Shown: positions 16,023-24,452 of the stretch, piece after piece
Numbering within the stretch: position 1 is the stretch's first letter
How the letters are laid out: every line of letters begins with the position of its first letter
Origin: Candidatus Hebobacteria bacterium
GTDB taxonomy: Bacteria > Armatimonadota > Hebobacteria > Hebobacterales > Hebobacteraceae
Assembly: GCA_029821495.1 (NCBI GenBank)
Contig: JALGTG010000004.1
Coordinates: 1-32,682 of the forward strand
Direction of reading: 5' to 3'
Length of the DNA stretch: 32,682 nt
The notes under the pieces: generated by a model
Told to the model about the DNA's origin: nothing
What the model saw: only the letters and a program-made list of their open reading frames with translations
Databases searched by the model: none
Made by a program: the position numbers and the translations under genes

Positions 16023-19000
16023 AGGACAGCCGGGGTTCCTGGACATACTGCACTCGTCCGTACCACATCACCTTGGCGACCGCCCACAGCCCCTCGGCGT
16101 GGCCGCGAACCGCGAAGGCGAAGCTGCTCTCCTCCCCAGCGTCCAGGCGGAAGCAGTGCAGGCGCGGGGTAACCGAACTGAGAGCGAAGCTGTCCACGCT
16201 CTCGCCCCACGACTCCACTGGAGTAATGAGGGCGAGCTGACCTTCCACGTAGTCGGGATTAGGGTTCGCGAGTCGAGCCACATAGCCATCGTCCCCGCGG
16301 GCCAACGTTGCCTCCAGAGGCCGGATGTCGCCGATCGGCAGCACATCCTGGAGTTCGCGTTCCCCGTCTCGCACAACGGCGCGGAGGAATTGCGGGGAGG
16401 CGTCGGCCGGCACGATCACCATCACCTCGAAGACGGCCTGGGACGCCGCCGGGATGCGGAACGGTATCTGCCTCGGTATGAGTGTCCATTCGGACGGCGC
16501 GATCACCTCGACCGTGCCTGAGATCTCTCGATCCCGCGAGTCATTGCTCACTCCGAGGGAGAAGCGGGTGTTCTGTCCAAGCGGCAGATCCCCCGCCATC
16601 CATACGGTGACCGGCTGGTTACCGATGGGGGCCGCGCCGACGTTGTGATCCCAGTAGCGGCAGTGGGTGGCTCGGGAGAGCTCCGCGCACGGGCCGAGTT
16701 CCTCCGCGGAGCCGCCTCGCGCGGAAGGTCGCGCTTGCTCCGCGAGCCGCGCCAGGCGAGATCCCAGGGTGACGATCCCACATGCGGGAACATCGAGCAG
16801 CACCTCCGCCGGCCGCCGCCACCCAGGGCGGGTGATGGTGGCATCTGCCGTCCTCTTCTCCAGCAGGTTCGCGAGCCATGCCTCTTGTGGTTCGGCCGCA
16901 AAACGGAGGGTGGCCTGGGTGGGCCTTCCCTCTGCTTCATAGGCACGCAGCACTATGCCCCTTTCGGGATCAGAGCACTGACTGTCGTGGTGCTCCGCCA
17001 GTGGATTCCCGAGTGGCTTGACTGCGGCGATGACAAGGTTGGGGACATCGCTGGAAACGAGGCCGAGCTCCGCGGGCAGCGACCCGGAAGACACAGGCGT
17101 CTGGCACGCGATGAGGGGATTGTTCACTTCGTGGCCGGCGCGCACGACGCCCCCGCGGCGCCAGTCGCCCGGGTGGGACAGGAGGGAGTGCTCGAAGACG
17201 TGCGTCTTGTGTTCGGGCACGAAGAAGTGGCTGAGCTTCCCCTCACCCCACGGCATCGCGTTCCACGGTGCGGTGTGGAAGAGAAGGCTGACGAGGGTGC
17301 CGTCCTGCTCGAGGCTGGCGGCGAGCGAGCCGCGGTTGATCAGGGCGACGCCATGGTCGTCGCAAGGCTCGGCTGCTCCGGAGAGGTCGCATGCCTCCGA
17401 GATCTGCATGCTGTCGGCCTGGATATCTGCCGCGATGGCCTCTGCCAGGTGCGGCATGCCCTTCGGATCGGCGGTGTCGGCCACCAGGACGGGTACGTCC
17501 GGGGATTGCCCCTGGGGATCCGGACGACTCACGAGCACACCGCCCCACGGGCGGTCTGCGAGCGCGTCCGCCAGCTTCGCCGATGCCTCCGGGTGGGCCG
17601 ACAGGACTTTCTGGGAGTACGCGTTGTCGCGTCCGAGGCTGATACGGAAGGCACAGTTTCCGGTGTCAGTCTCGAGGTCGTCCGTTTCCAGCCAGTGCGT
17701 GCATGTGACGCCGCGACTGAGGAGTGCCCTCTCAATTGAGCGAACGACAGCGCGGTGCTTCAGGTCGCGCGGGCTGATGATCGCGCAAGGGGCCAGTGGC
17801 AGGGAACCGGCCTGCCGCTTTCCGGACATGATGTGAAGGGCCGGAGCGGGACCGACATCAACCCAGTTCTGAGCGGCCCCGAGCCCGCAGCCGGAGGGAT
17901 TCCGCCCCTCTAGCGTGCGGAAGTCGAATCGGCCGCGGCTTCTCTTGCGCACCACCGCGGCGAAGCGGTCCTCGAAGGTCGGCGTGCCCCCGCTGATTGC
18001 CAGGGGGAAAGCGAGGGCGAGGAGCTCGTGCTCTCCGCGATACTTGCTGAGCGTGGTGCGCAGGTCAATTCTCGGCAGTCCTTTGTAGAGAGTGATCTCC
18101 TGCACCACGCCGCATCGCTCGGGAAGCTCGGTAGTGACGCGGAGCTGGTCGAACACCGGGCCCCGCGATACGGCGACCGATGCCGGGCGCGCGCTCGACC
18201 GGATCGTCTCGCCAGTGGTGTGCAGCTCCCAGGCCGCCAGCTCGCGGCCGGGCTGCTCTGTGAGAGCGATGAGCTCGTTTGCGGGACCGGCCTGGGGGTG
18301 CAGCAGCTCCTTCTTGGCGCGCTTGTCGTAGATGCTCGTCAGTCCGCCACCGGCGGCCGCGTCCGCGTGAACGGACACATACTCGTTCTCAATGGCCGGT
18401 TCGTCGGATTCTTCCGTCTGCGCCTTGGGCGGCAACTGCTGTGCGGGCCTCAGGTAATAGGTGCGATAGCCCAGCGAGGGCACCTCGGTGGCGAGGAACG
18501 CTATCTCGACCCATGGATCGCCCGTGTTCCCGGCGCGGCCGATCGTCTGGCAAGGCACTCCCTTGCCGGCTTCGTCGGTCAACGTGAATCCGGGAGAGAG
18601 CGCGTCGTCGAGAGCCACGCGAGCTCGGCAGATGTCGCTCCGCGTCCAACTAAGCGAGTTGAAGACGACGAGGGCCGCGCCGCCGGGCCGCGCGCCGCGG
18701 GGTTTCGCGGTGTCAACCATCCGGGCGGTGTAATCGAGCGCTCTGCCCTCGGCTTCGGCCGCCAGGTCGAGCGCCTCGCGGTAGCACGACAGCAGGTCCA
18801 GGTACGGCACGTCGGCGCAGGTGCCCGAGATGGCGTCATGGTGCTGGCAGAAGAGGACCTGGCGCCATGCTTTGTCGAGGGCGAGGTCCGGGTATCGAGC
18901 CCCGACGAGCGCGGCGAAGGTGGCCCACTTCTCTGCGCTGAGAATCCGGTTCTCGGCGAGGCGGTTGGCGATCTTGAGATCCGCCCTCGTGACCAGGGTC

Positions 19001-19809
19001 CCCATGTGATACCAGGCGAAGTCGCGCCCGAGCGCCGGTATGGTGGCGCTTCGTAGCTGGACCTCGGGCCTGACACATTCGAGGTAGTGGCGCGGGGTGC
19101 TGAGGAGGATGACCGGGTCGCGCGCTGTGAGCTCGCGGGAATGCCCGGTGAGCCAAGGAGGAGGGGCCATCATGTCGCCGCCGAGGAGGCGGAGGTCGTG
19201 GCGCAAGCCGAGCTGGGCCTGGTGTTCGAGGCCGTTCGCAACCGTGTCGAGCAGTTCCTCGAAGCTGTCCGGATAGTAGTCTGAGGGCTCGCGCTTCTGG
19301 GGCAGGGCCGTGCCGTCGGGGGAGAGCGCGTAGCAGAGGGGCGGCGCTCCCGCTATGTCCTTGGACCAGACGAGCGACTGAAAGCCGGACTTGGCCGCGA
19401 GCTGGGGAAGCTGAAGACAGTGGCCAAAGACGTTGAGCGGAAGGTAGACGGTAGGCTGAGCGCCCAGCATGGCCTCCTCGAAGAGCCGGCCATACAGCAT
19501 GTTGCGTATGATGGCTTCGCCCTGCAGGCACATCTCTCCAGGGTGATTGTACGAGCCGCCTGTCTCAAGTCGTCCGCTGGCGATGATCTGTTGCACGAAC
19601 TCACGGTGCTGGCTGTAAGCCGCGTAGAACGACCGGAGGCAGTCCGTCTGCGGGAGCAGGAGATGGTAGCCGCCGTCCTCGCGACATGCCTCCAGGTACT
19701 GCTCGATCAGCTTAAAGGCTGTACGGGTGCAGGTCCGCTGGTCCTCGGCCCCCACGGGGCGGTAGTTGAAATAGGGCGCTAGGTGGATGGTAGCGCGTTC
19801 CTCTGCCAT
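16021..19809 (-). CDS. GH38 alpha-mannosidase-like protein, catalytic zinc site apparently lost
   Basis: A 1262-aa protein; ATG 19809 has GGAGG six bases upstream. The fold is recognisable as GH38: LETGG..., GEAIIRNMLYGRLF, FGHCLQLPQLAAKSGF, YHMGTLVTRADLKIANRLAENRIL and QHHDAISGT. Large beta-sandwich domains follow from about 350 to the end. Active family members have zinc ligands equivalent to His90, Asp92, Asp204 (also nucleophile) and His471 of Golgi mannosidase II. By eye, PHSHND becomes PYFNYR (N15, R17), the nucleophile Asp is N126 (LNVFGH), and only H324 (HHDAISGT) remains. It also lacks a signal peptide. It may be a binding or regulatory pseudoenzyme, or may use different chemistry. 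It ends a three-gene operon with two SIS proteins. Confidence 0.85.
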   Translation of the reverse strand: MAEERATIHLAPYFNYRPVGAEDQRTCTRTAFKLIEQYLEACREDGGYHLLLPQTDCLRSFYAAYSQHREFVQQIIASGRLETGGSYNHPGEMCLQGEAIIRNMLYGRLFEEAMLGAQPTVYLPLNVFGHCLQLPQLAAKSGFQSLVWSKDIAGAPPLCYALSPDGTALPQKREPSDYYPDSFEELLDTVANGLEHQAQLGLRHDLRLLGGDMMAPPPWLTGHSRELTARDPVILLSTPRHYLECVRPEVQLRSATIPALGRDFAWYHMGTLVTRADLKIANRLAENRILSAEKWATFAALVGARYPDLALDKAWRQVLFCQHHDAISGTCADVPYLDLLSCYREALDLAAEAEGRALDYTARMVDTAKPRGARPGGAALVVFNSLSWTRSDICRARVALDDALSPGFTLTDEAGKGVPCQTIGRAGNTGDPWVEIAFLATEVPSLGYRTYYLRPAQQLPPKAQTEESDEPAIENEYVSVHADAAAGGGLTSIYDKRAKKELLHPQAGPANELIALTEQPGRELAAWELHTTGETIRSSARPASVAVSRGPVFDQLRVTTELPERCGVVQEITLYKGLPRIDLRTTLSKYRGEHELLALAFPLAISGGTPTFEDRFAAVVRKRSRGRFDFRTLEGRNPSGCGLGAAQNWVDVGPAPALHIMSGKRQAGSLPLAPCAIISPRDLKHRAVVRSIERALLSRGVTCTHWLETDDLETDTGNCAFRISLGRDNAYSQKVLSAHPEASAKLADALADRPWGGVLVSRPDPQGQSPDVPVLVADTADPKGMPHLAEAIAADIQADSMQISEACDLSGAAEPCDDHGVALINRGSLAASLEQDGTLVSLLFHTAPWNAMPWGEGKLSHFFVPEHKTHVFEHSLLSHPGDWRRGGVVRAGHEVNNPLIACQTPVSSGSLPAELGLVSSDVPNLVIAAVKPLGNPLAEHHDSQCSDPERGIVLRAYEAEGRPTQATLRFAAEPQEAWLANLLEKRTADATITRPGWRRPAEVLLDVPACGIVTLGSRLARLAEQARPSARGGSAEELGPCAELSRATHCRYWDHNVGAAPIGNQPVTVWMAGDLPLGQNTRFSLGVSNDSRDREISGTVEVIAPSEWTLIPRQIPFRIPAASQAVFEVMVIVPADASPQFLRAVVRDGERELQDVLPIGDIRPLEATLARGDDGYVARLANPNPDYVEGQLALITPVESWGESVDSFALSSVTPRLHCFRLDAGEESSFAFAVRGHAEGLWAVAKVMWYGRVQYVQEPRLS

Positions 19810-19838
19810 CTCGAGCCTCCGTGCAGCTCACATGCCAG

Positions 19839-20576
19839 TCAGAGAAATCGAAGTCGGTCGCGGTAGCGGGCGAGCACCTCGCGGTTGTGCTCGTCGCCGC
19901 CGGCGATGTTGGCGCTCATGAAGATCGGGGGCTGCTCGTCGCGATCGATTAGGTTCGCCGTGGTCTGGACCACGAGGGCCTGCAGGATGACCGAGCCGAT
20001 GGCGGTGGAGGTAGGGCCGACTCTCTGCCCCAAACCCGGAAGCGATATCGCGGCGTCGCCGGGATCGACGTGATTGTCTATCACAATGTCGGCGACGTCG
20101 TGAAGGCGCTTCCCGCTGGAGTGTCGAGAGGGGTAGCCGTTCGCGTACGCGCGCGAGGTCAGAGCGACCACCGTCAGGCCGCCGTTCTTGGCGGCGAGGG
20201 CCATATCAATGGGCGCGGCGTTGCGGCCGCTGGTGGAGAGGACGATCATCACATCCCCGGCGCGCGCCCCCGACTGCTCGAAGAGCTTCGGCGTGTAGCC
20301 CTCTTTCCGCTCCCACTCTGTGGTCTCGGTCACCGGACGGTGGTCGAGGAGGACTTCGTCGCCGAAGATGGGCTGCACGAGAATCAGGCCGCCGGCTCGG
20401 TAGAAGATGTCCATGCTCAGGGCGGCGCTGTGGCCGCAGCCGAAGACATAGATCATGCCGCCGCGGGCGATCGCGTCGGCCATTGCCTCTGCCGCCTCGG
20501 CCATAGGCTTCTGCTCATCCGACCTGACTTCTTGGAGCTTAGCTGAGAGCGCGTCGAAGTAGCGGTCGATCCACAT
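19839..20576 (-). CDS. SIS-domain sugar-phosphate-binding protein, UPF0309-like (copy 1)
   Basis: A 245-aa protein with one SIS domain. The N-terminal helical segment (YFDALSAKLQEV) leads to IYVFGCGHSAALSMDIFYRAGGL, the phosphosugar loop region, then VMIVLSTSGRNAAPIDMALAAK with the Ser/Thr-rich sugar-phosphate motif, and SRHSSGKRLHDVADIVIDN. It strongly resembles UPF0309 proteins, which are related to GmhA-type isomerases and MurQ/GckR-type binders. It likely binds or isomerises a phosphorylated (amino)sugar in the cytoplasm. AAGGGGA precedes the ATG at 20576. It lies 12 bp after its paralogue and 29 bp before the GH38-like gene. Confidence 0.85.
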   Translation of the reverse strand: MWIDRYFDALSAKLQEVRSDEQKPMAEAAEAMADAIARGGMIYVFGCGHSAALSMDIFYRAGGLILVQPIFGDEVLLDHRPVTETTEWERKEGYTPKLFEQSGARAGDVMIVLSTSGRNAAPIDMALAAKNGGLTVVALTSRAYANGYPSRHSSGKRLHDVADIVIDNHVDPGDAAISLPGLGQRVGPTSTAIGSVILQALVVQTTANLIDRDEQPPIFMSANIAGGDEHNREVLARYRDRLRFL

Positions 20577-20588
20577 GTGCGAGTCCCC

Positions 20589-21338
20589 TTAGACACCCGT
20601 ATCGCGGTAGGCTGCCTCGGCAGACGAGTTGAACTCCTCGCCGTCGGGCAGGTTGATGGAGCGATAGACGTGGGGTTTCAGTCCCCGCGCCAGCATCTGC
20701 GAAACCGCCTCCGATATCACGGCCCAGATAATGTAGCAGAATGCCACACCCGAACTGGGCGCAACTCCCGTATCGAGTCCTTCCACATTCAGCACCGCAT
20801 CGCCCACAACGCCGCAGTTGTCTATGACGACATCAGCGACTTCGAACAGCCGCTCGGCACTGCTGTGTCGGCTCTCCACGGCGCGGCTGTAGGTGGTGTT
20901 TGTGATCGCCACAACGTGGAGGCCCCTGCGCTGGGCCGCGCGGGCCACCTCCACAACCGAGGCGGCCCTCCCTGAGACACTGCTCACCAGGAGCACGTCG
21001 CCGGGGGCCAGGGCGCTGCGCTCCACCGCGAGCGCCGCGAGCTTCTCGTCCTCCTCGCCCCGATGGGCGAGCTGCCGCTCGCCGACCTGTTCGGCCCGCT
21101 TGGGCGCCGGGCGGCTCTCGAGCGAGAGGGAGAACTGCAGGTGGTTCAACATGCAGAGGCCGCCCGCGCGGTGGATGGCCTCCCGGGAGCAGTGTCCAGT
21201 GTCGTAGAAGTGAAGGCCTCCACCGGACTCCGCGGCCTCCGCGATCAGCTCGGCGGCCCGGCCGATCGCGGGGAGTTGAGTAGAGCGAATGTGCTCGAGG
21301 ATCTCGTCGCAGCGCGCGAACCAGCGTTCTGCCGACAT
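20589..21338 (-). CDS. SIS-domain protein, paralogue of its downstream neighbour (copy 2)
   Basis: A 249-aa protein starting at ATG 21338, six bases after AGGGAGG; the frame stays open further upstream without similarity. It shows YDTGHCSREAIHRAGGL, VLLVSSVSGRAASVVEVARAAQ and VESRHSSAERLFEVADVVIDN, matching the same regions of the next gene. The two are therefore old tandem duplicates, now well diverged (GCGHS versus TGHCS at the ligand loop), and may act on related sugars or form a heteromer. This is the first gene of the minus-strand operon; the start is divergent from the toroid gene at 21478. Confidence 0.83.
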   Translation of the reverse strand: MSAERWFARCDEILEHIRSTQLPAIGRAAELIAEAAESGGGLHFYDTGHCSREAIHRAGGLCMLNHLQFSLSLESRPAPKRAEQVGERQLAHRGEEDEKLAALAVERSALAPGDVLLVSSVSGRAASVVEVARAAQRRGLHVVAITNTTYSRAVESRHSSAERLFEVADVVIDNCGVVGDAVLNVEGLDTGVAPSSGVAFCYIIWAVISEAVSQMLARGLKPHVYRSINLPDGEEFNSSAEAAYRDTGV

Positions 21339-21410
21339 TGGCGACCTCCCTAGGACTCGAATGCCCTCGCGGCCCGCCTGCACCGCCAGCGCTATCTTCC
21401 GCCCCGCTCT

Positions 21411-21420
21411 GGAGCGCTCC
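21411..21420. promoter_or_regulatory. Palindrome in the divergent SIS/toroid intergenic region
   Basis: GGAGCGCTCC is a perfect 10-bp palindrome lying between two divergent starts (21338 and 21478). It includes the GAGCGCTC core also seen at 3399-3406. A shared operator is possible, but about one chance occurrence of such a GC-rich 8-mer is expected in a window this size. Confidence 0.25.
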
Positions 21421-21477
21421 TCTGTGCCGAGGGAGCGGCAGGGGCGCCGCGGGGACACGGCGTACTATGTCGGCCGT

Positions 21478-22986
21478 ATGCCTCGGCGGGATGAATACGA
21501 GGCGGCGGCGAGGGCGGTTGCGGGCCACCTGGCCGAACGGCAGCGGCCGGACGGCGGCTTTCCGGGGCCCGACCACTATGGGGTCACAGCCGCGGTATGG
21601 CTCTGGTCGCACTTCGGCGCGGAGTTCGTGGCACAGATGGACCGCGCCTGGGACCGGCTCAAGGGCGACCCGCCGGCTACCCACGGCGAGTTCAACACCT
21701 ACGCGCTGCTCCAGTGTCGGGAGCGTCTGGGCGCCGGCCCGGTGGACGCCCTGGTGCGGCGGCTGCGGTTTGGGGGACGACACTCCGCAAACTGGATGTT
21801 GCTCCGCGCGGTTTGCCGAGCGCTGCCGGGGCCTCGTTTCTCGCCATTGCAGTCGAGCCTGGGAGCGCGCGCGGCACTGATCCGGTATGCTCGCCGGGGG
21901 TTCATCGCAGATAGGCCCGGAGTGCGGTCATTCGCCTACCACGCTTTCTGCGGGGCGCTGCTGGCAGACCTGTGGAAAGAGCGGCGCGCGCGGTGGGCGG
22001 GTGTCGCGGCGGCGCGGGCTGCGCACTTCGCGGCACGGTTTGTCTTGCCGAATGGCGACGGCATGTACGTCGGCCGGGGACAGCAGCAGATCTTCGGGTA
22101 CGGCGCTCTCCTCTACCTGCTGGAAGCCGCTGCGCAGCTCACGGGCGAGGATGTGTTCTCCGAGGCAGCGGACCGGGCCTTCAGTCGTCTTATGCAGTTC
22201 CAGCGCGGGGACGGGTCGTTCCCGCTGGTGCTACGAGAAGGCGAGCCGGCGGAGCCGTGGTCGCCGGATGCGCCCCTGCCTGGATGGTACTCTTACAACC
22301 GCTATGCTGACTATCTGCCATTCCTCGGGTGCTTTCTCCTGAAGGCTGCCCGGCCGAACGCGCCGTCGCTCGGCCAAGTAGCCCCGGCGGGGCCGCACCC
22401 GGAGTTGCGCGTCTGGCGGCAGGCCCGCTACGTCGCGGTGCTCGCCGCCCCGGGCGGCGCCTCCACCAACGACATGGCATTTCCGTACGTCTGCTGCGGG
22501 GGACAGTCGCTCTTCCCATGCTACGGCGCAGAAGGCGACCAGGCGCCCGCAGAGGCAGCGCCGCTTCCGTACGCTACGCTCGCGGCCGGACAGCAGTATG
22601 CGTTCCGCGAGCGGCTGCGGTACCGCTTGACCGATACGGGACTCACTGGCGCGTCGCGCCTCGTGCATCATGTCAGGGACTTCGACTTCGGCCCCGCGGG
22701 CTTCGCGTGCCGGGACCGAATCACGTTTCGCCGCCGGTGCAGCTTCTCTCAGTTCGTGCCCGCGAACTTCCCGCTCAGGGCTCTGCGGCGAGCGGCGGAC
22801 GGGACGTTCGAAACCTGGCACCGCGGTGCCAGGGTGAGTCTCGAACTGCATCCCGACGGGTCCAGCCACCCGGATGTCGGGGTCAGCGCGAGCGGGCCTC
22901 TCGTCGCGCTGAGACATGCGATGGGCCGTGTGGAGGCGCGAGCCGGGGATGTCGTGTCCACCGAGCTGCGAGTGCGGTTCCTGTGA
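21478..22986 (+). CDS. Alpha/alpha-toroid protein with C-terminal beta-sandwich, function unknown
   Basis: A 502-aa cytoplasmic protein without a signal peptide. ATG 21478 is taken as start where similarity-like sequence begins; no clear ribosome site precedes it. The N-terminal two thirds hold helix pairs with AERQRPDGGFPGPDHYG and LMQFQRGDGSFPLVL, motifs seen in prenyltransferase/terpene-cyclase toroids and in polysaccharide-lyase or glycosidase toroids. The last third (about 330-502) is beta-rich (LRYRLTDTGLTGASRLVHHVRDFDFG, ISFRRRCSFSQF-like), resembling the beta-sandwich of heparinase/PL-type proteins. A toroid plus sandwich argues for a carbohydrate enzyme rather than a cyclase. The DxDD motif of hopene cyclases is absent. 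No catalytic residues are assigned. A TACTAT (21463-21468) close before the ATG could serve a nearly leaderless transcript. Confidence 0.7.
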   Translation: MPRRDEYEAAARAVAGHLAERQRPDGGFPGPDHYGVTAAVWLWSHFGAEFVAQMDRAWDRLKGDPPATHGEFNTYALLQCRERLGAGPVDALVRRLRFGGRHSANWMLLRAVCRALPGPRFSPLQSSLGARAALIRYARRGFIADRPGVRSFAYHAFCGALLADLWKERRARWAGVAAARAAHFAARFVLPNGDGMYVGRGQQQIFGYGALLYLLEAAAQLTGEDVFSEAADRAFSRLMQFQRGDGSFPLVLREGEPAEPWSPDAPLPGWYSYNRYADYLPFLGCFLLKAARPNAPSLGQVAPAGPHPELRVWRQARYVAVLAAPGGASTNDMAFPYVCCGGQSLFPCYGAEGDQAPAEAAPLPYATLAAGQQYAFRERLRYRLTDTGLTGASRLVHHVRDFDFGPAGFACRDRITFRRRCSFSQFVPANFPLRALRRAADGTFETWHRGARVSLELHPDGSSHPDVGVSASGPLVALRHAMGRVEARAGDVVSTELRVRFL

Positions 22987-23387
22987 GTCAGCAGCGCGCG
23001 CCGGGAGTCTACCACTTAGTCCTCCACCTGGCGAAGCCGACGCTCCTGCGCGTTGGGAAGCTGGGGCGGTTTACATTCCCAGCCGGATACTACGTGTACA
23101 CCGGCAGCGCGATGAGTGGGCTGGAGCGGCGACTGGCGCGGCATAGGCGGCGGAAGAAGAAGCTGCGATGGCACATAGACTACCTGCTGGGGCGCGCAGA
23201 CCTAGTGGAGGTGATTGCGCTCGCAACGCGACAGAGATGCGAGTGTGAACGTAACCGGCAGATCATGTCACTGCCCGGCGCAGAGATTGTAGCGCCCGCT
23301 TTCGGCTCCAGCGACTGTCGGTGCGCCACTCACCTGGTGTACTTCGGAGCCCTCCGGCCGAATGTCTCCCGGCTGGGAACGCACTGA
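22983..23387 (+). CDS. DUF123 (GIY-YIG-like) protein
   Basis: A 134-aa protein starting at GTG 22983, overlapping the stop of the preceding gene (GTGA). It matches the DUF123 pattern well: PGVYHLVL..., LRVGKLGRFTFPAGYYVYTGSAM, ARHRRRKKKLRWHIDYLL, and the end FGSSDCRCATHLVYF with conserved Cys residues. DUF123 is related to GIY-YIG nucleases and in some organisms is fused to endonuclease III, suggesting DNA repair, but its activity is not well established. Functional connection with the upstream gene is not obvious; the overlap implies co-translation. Confidence 0.88.
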   Translation: MSQQRAPGVYHLVLHLAKPTLLRVGKLGRFTFPAGYYVYTGSAMSGLERRLARHRRRKKKLRWHIDYLLGRADLVEVIALATRQRCECERNRQIMSLPGAEIVAPAFGSSDCRCATHLVYFGALRPNVSRLGTH

Positions 23388-23473
23388 CGCGACGGAAGGC
23401 TGGATGACACGCGGCAGGCAGGACCGAAGCAAGCGCGCCGTGGGGCGCGGGCGTGAAGTGGCCGGCCTGCGGG

Positions 23474-24442
23474 TTATCGCCTCCGCGTCGTTCGGGCTTC
23501 CCGGACGAACTCGCGATAGTAGGGGATAACGTCGTCGAGCTGTGCCGCTTGACAGAGGAGAGCGCGGACCCGGCAGGTGGCGGTGGATCGGGGCTTGACG
23601 TCTGCGCCCACGAGTCCCAGGCCCACGGTGCGCTCGGCGCCGTTCAGCCAGATGGAGCTGCACTCCTCCGTGAGCGCCATGTAGGCGAGGGCCCACTCTG
23701 AGTTCTGGCCCCACATAACGACCATCGGGTAGTCGTAGCCTTGCGGCTCGACGGACAGCCCGATGCCGGCCATGCGGAGGCCGTTCCACCGCCCGTCGGC
23801 GATCAGCTCGGCTGCACCCATGTTCCGGGGGTAGAATCTCTGGAGACGCGGCCCCGCCACCGCGTGCACCCATCTCCCACTGGCGTGGACGTACGTGTTC
23901 GACTGCCTCGTAGGCATCAGCGTCTCGACCCCTGCCTCGAAGCCCTTCATGCCCTTGGACAGCGTGAACGCGAAGGTGACATCTACGCCGCCCTCGGGGA
24001 GAAGCTCATAGCGGGCCGTGGCTGCAACGGGCCACTTGGGAGCCTTGTCATACTTGAAGAGGACTGCTTCCTTAGCAACTGAGGCATTGCAGGCAGCCCC
24101 CTCTCGAGGAACCAAGAGCCCCCCGTCGCCGCGGGCGAGGTAGTGACGCAGCGAAAGCACTTCCCTGCACGGGCTGGGCAGGGACTTCCCCTCGAGGCAT
24201 TCGGAGAACTCGATTCCCCTGTCGGGGTCGGCGAGGCGGACGTACCCTCTCAGCCCTCCAGCCTCGAACTCGTAGAGGGGCACTGGTCGGAGCGCGGGCG
24301 GGGCGGGCCGACCCTTGGCGCCGGCGCCCGACGGTCTCGCCGCCTCCTTCGTGGGACTCCGCTTCTTCGCGCGGCCCTTGGCCGGCGCGCGCTTCTTCGC
24401 AGCCTTCTTCGTCTTCTTCCTCGGGGCTTTCTTTGGACTCAT
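23474..24442 (-). CDS. Unknown protein with histone-H1-like Lys/Ala-rich N-terminal tail
   Basis: A 322-aa protein; ATG 24442 lies 10 bp after the ThiF-like gene, so the two are probably co-transcribed. Residues 1-50 are a strongly basic low-complexity tail (SPKKAPRKKTKKAAKKRAP and AKGRAKKRSPTKEAA), like bacterial H1-type or AlgP-type tails that bind DNA or polyanions. The rest is beta-rich (YEFEAGGLRGYVRLADP, VDVTFAFTLSKGMKGFEAGVETL, MVVMWGQNSEWALAY), resembling a galactose-mutarotase-like or carbohydrate-related beta-sandwich; I do not recognise a named family. It has no signal peptide. It is convergent with the DUF123 gene. Confidence 0.72.
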   Translation of the reverse strand: MSPKKAPRKKTKKAAKKRAPAKGRAKKRSPTKEAARPSGAGAKGRPAPPALRPVPLYEFEAGGLRGYVRLADPDRGIEFSECLEGKSLPSPCREVLSLRHYLARGDGGLLVPREGAACNASVAKEAVLFKYDKAPKWPVAATARYELLPEGGVDVTFAFTLSKGMKGFEAGVETLMPTRQSNTYVHASGRWVHAVAGPRLQRFYPRNMGAAELIADGRWNGLRMAGIGLSVEPQGYDYPMVVMWGQNSEWALAYMALTEECSSIWLNGAERTVGLGLVGADVKPRSTATCRVRALLCQAAQLDDVIPYYREFVREARTTRRR

Positions 24443-24452
24443 CCGCCGCAGC

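Noticed and set aside
15892-16024. CTAG at both ends of repeat copy 1 as a target-site duplication
   Set aside because: Copy 2 also starts with CTAG but ends in CTCG, so the left CTAG is part of the element and the right one is probably coincidence.
16645-17739. Plus-strand ORF (364 codons) opposite the GH38-like gene
   Set aside because: Only the minus frame shows family motifs and a continuous 1262-codon protein.
24300-24440. TTCTTCG-type short repeats on the plus strand
   Set aside because: They are the reverse complement of Lys-rich codons in the basic tail of the 23474-24442 protein, not a separate repeat array.
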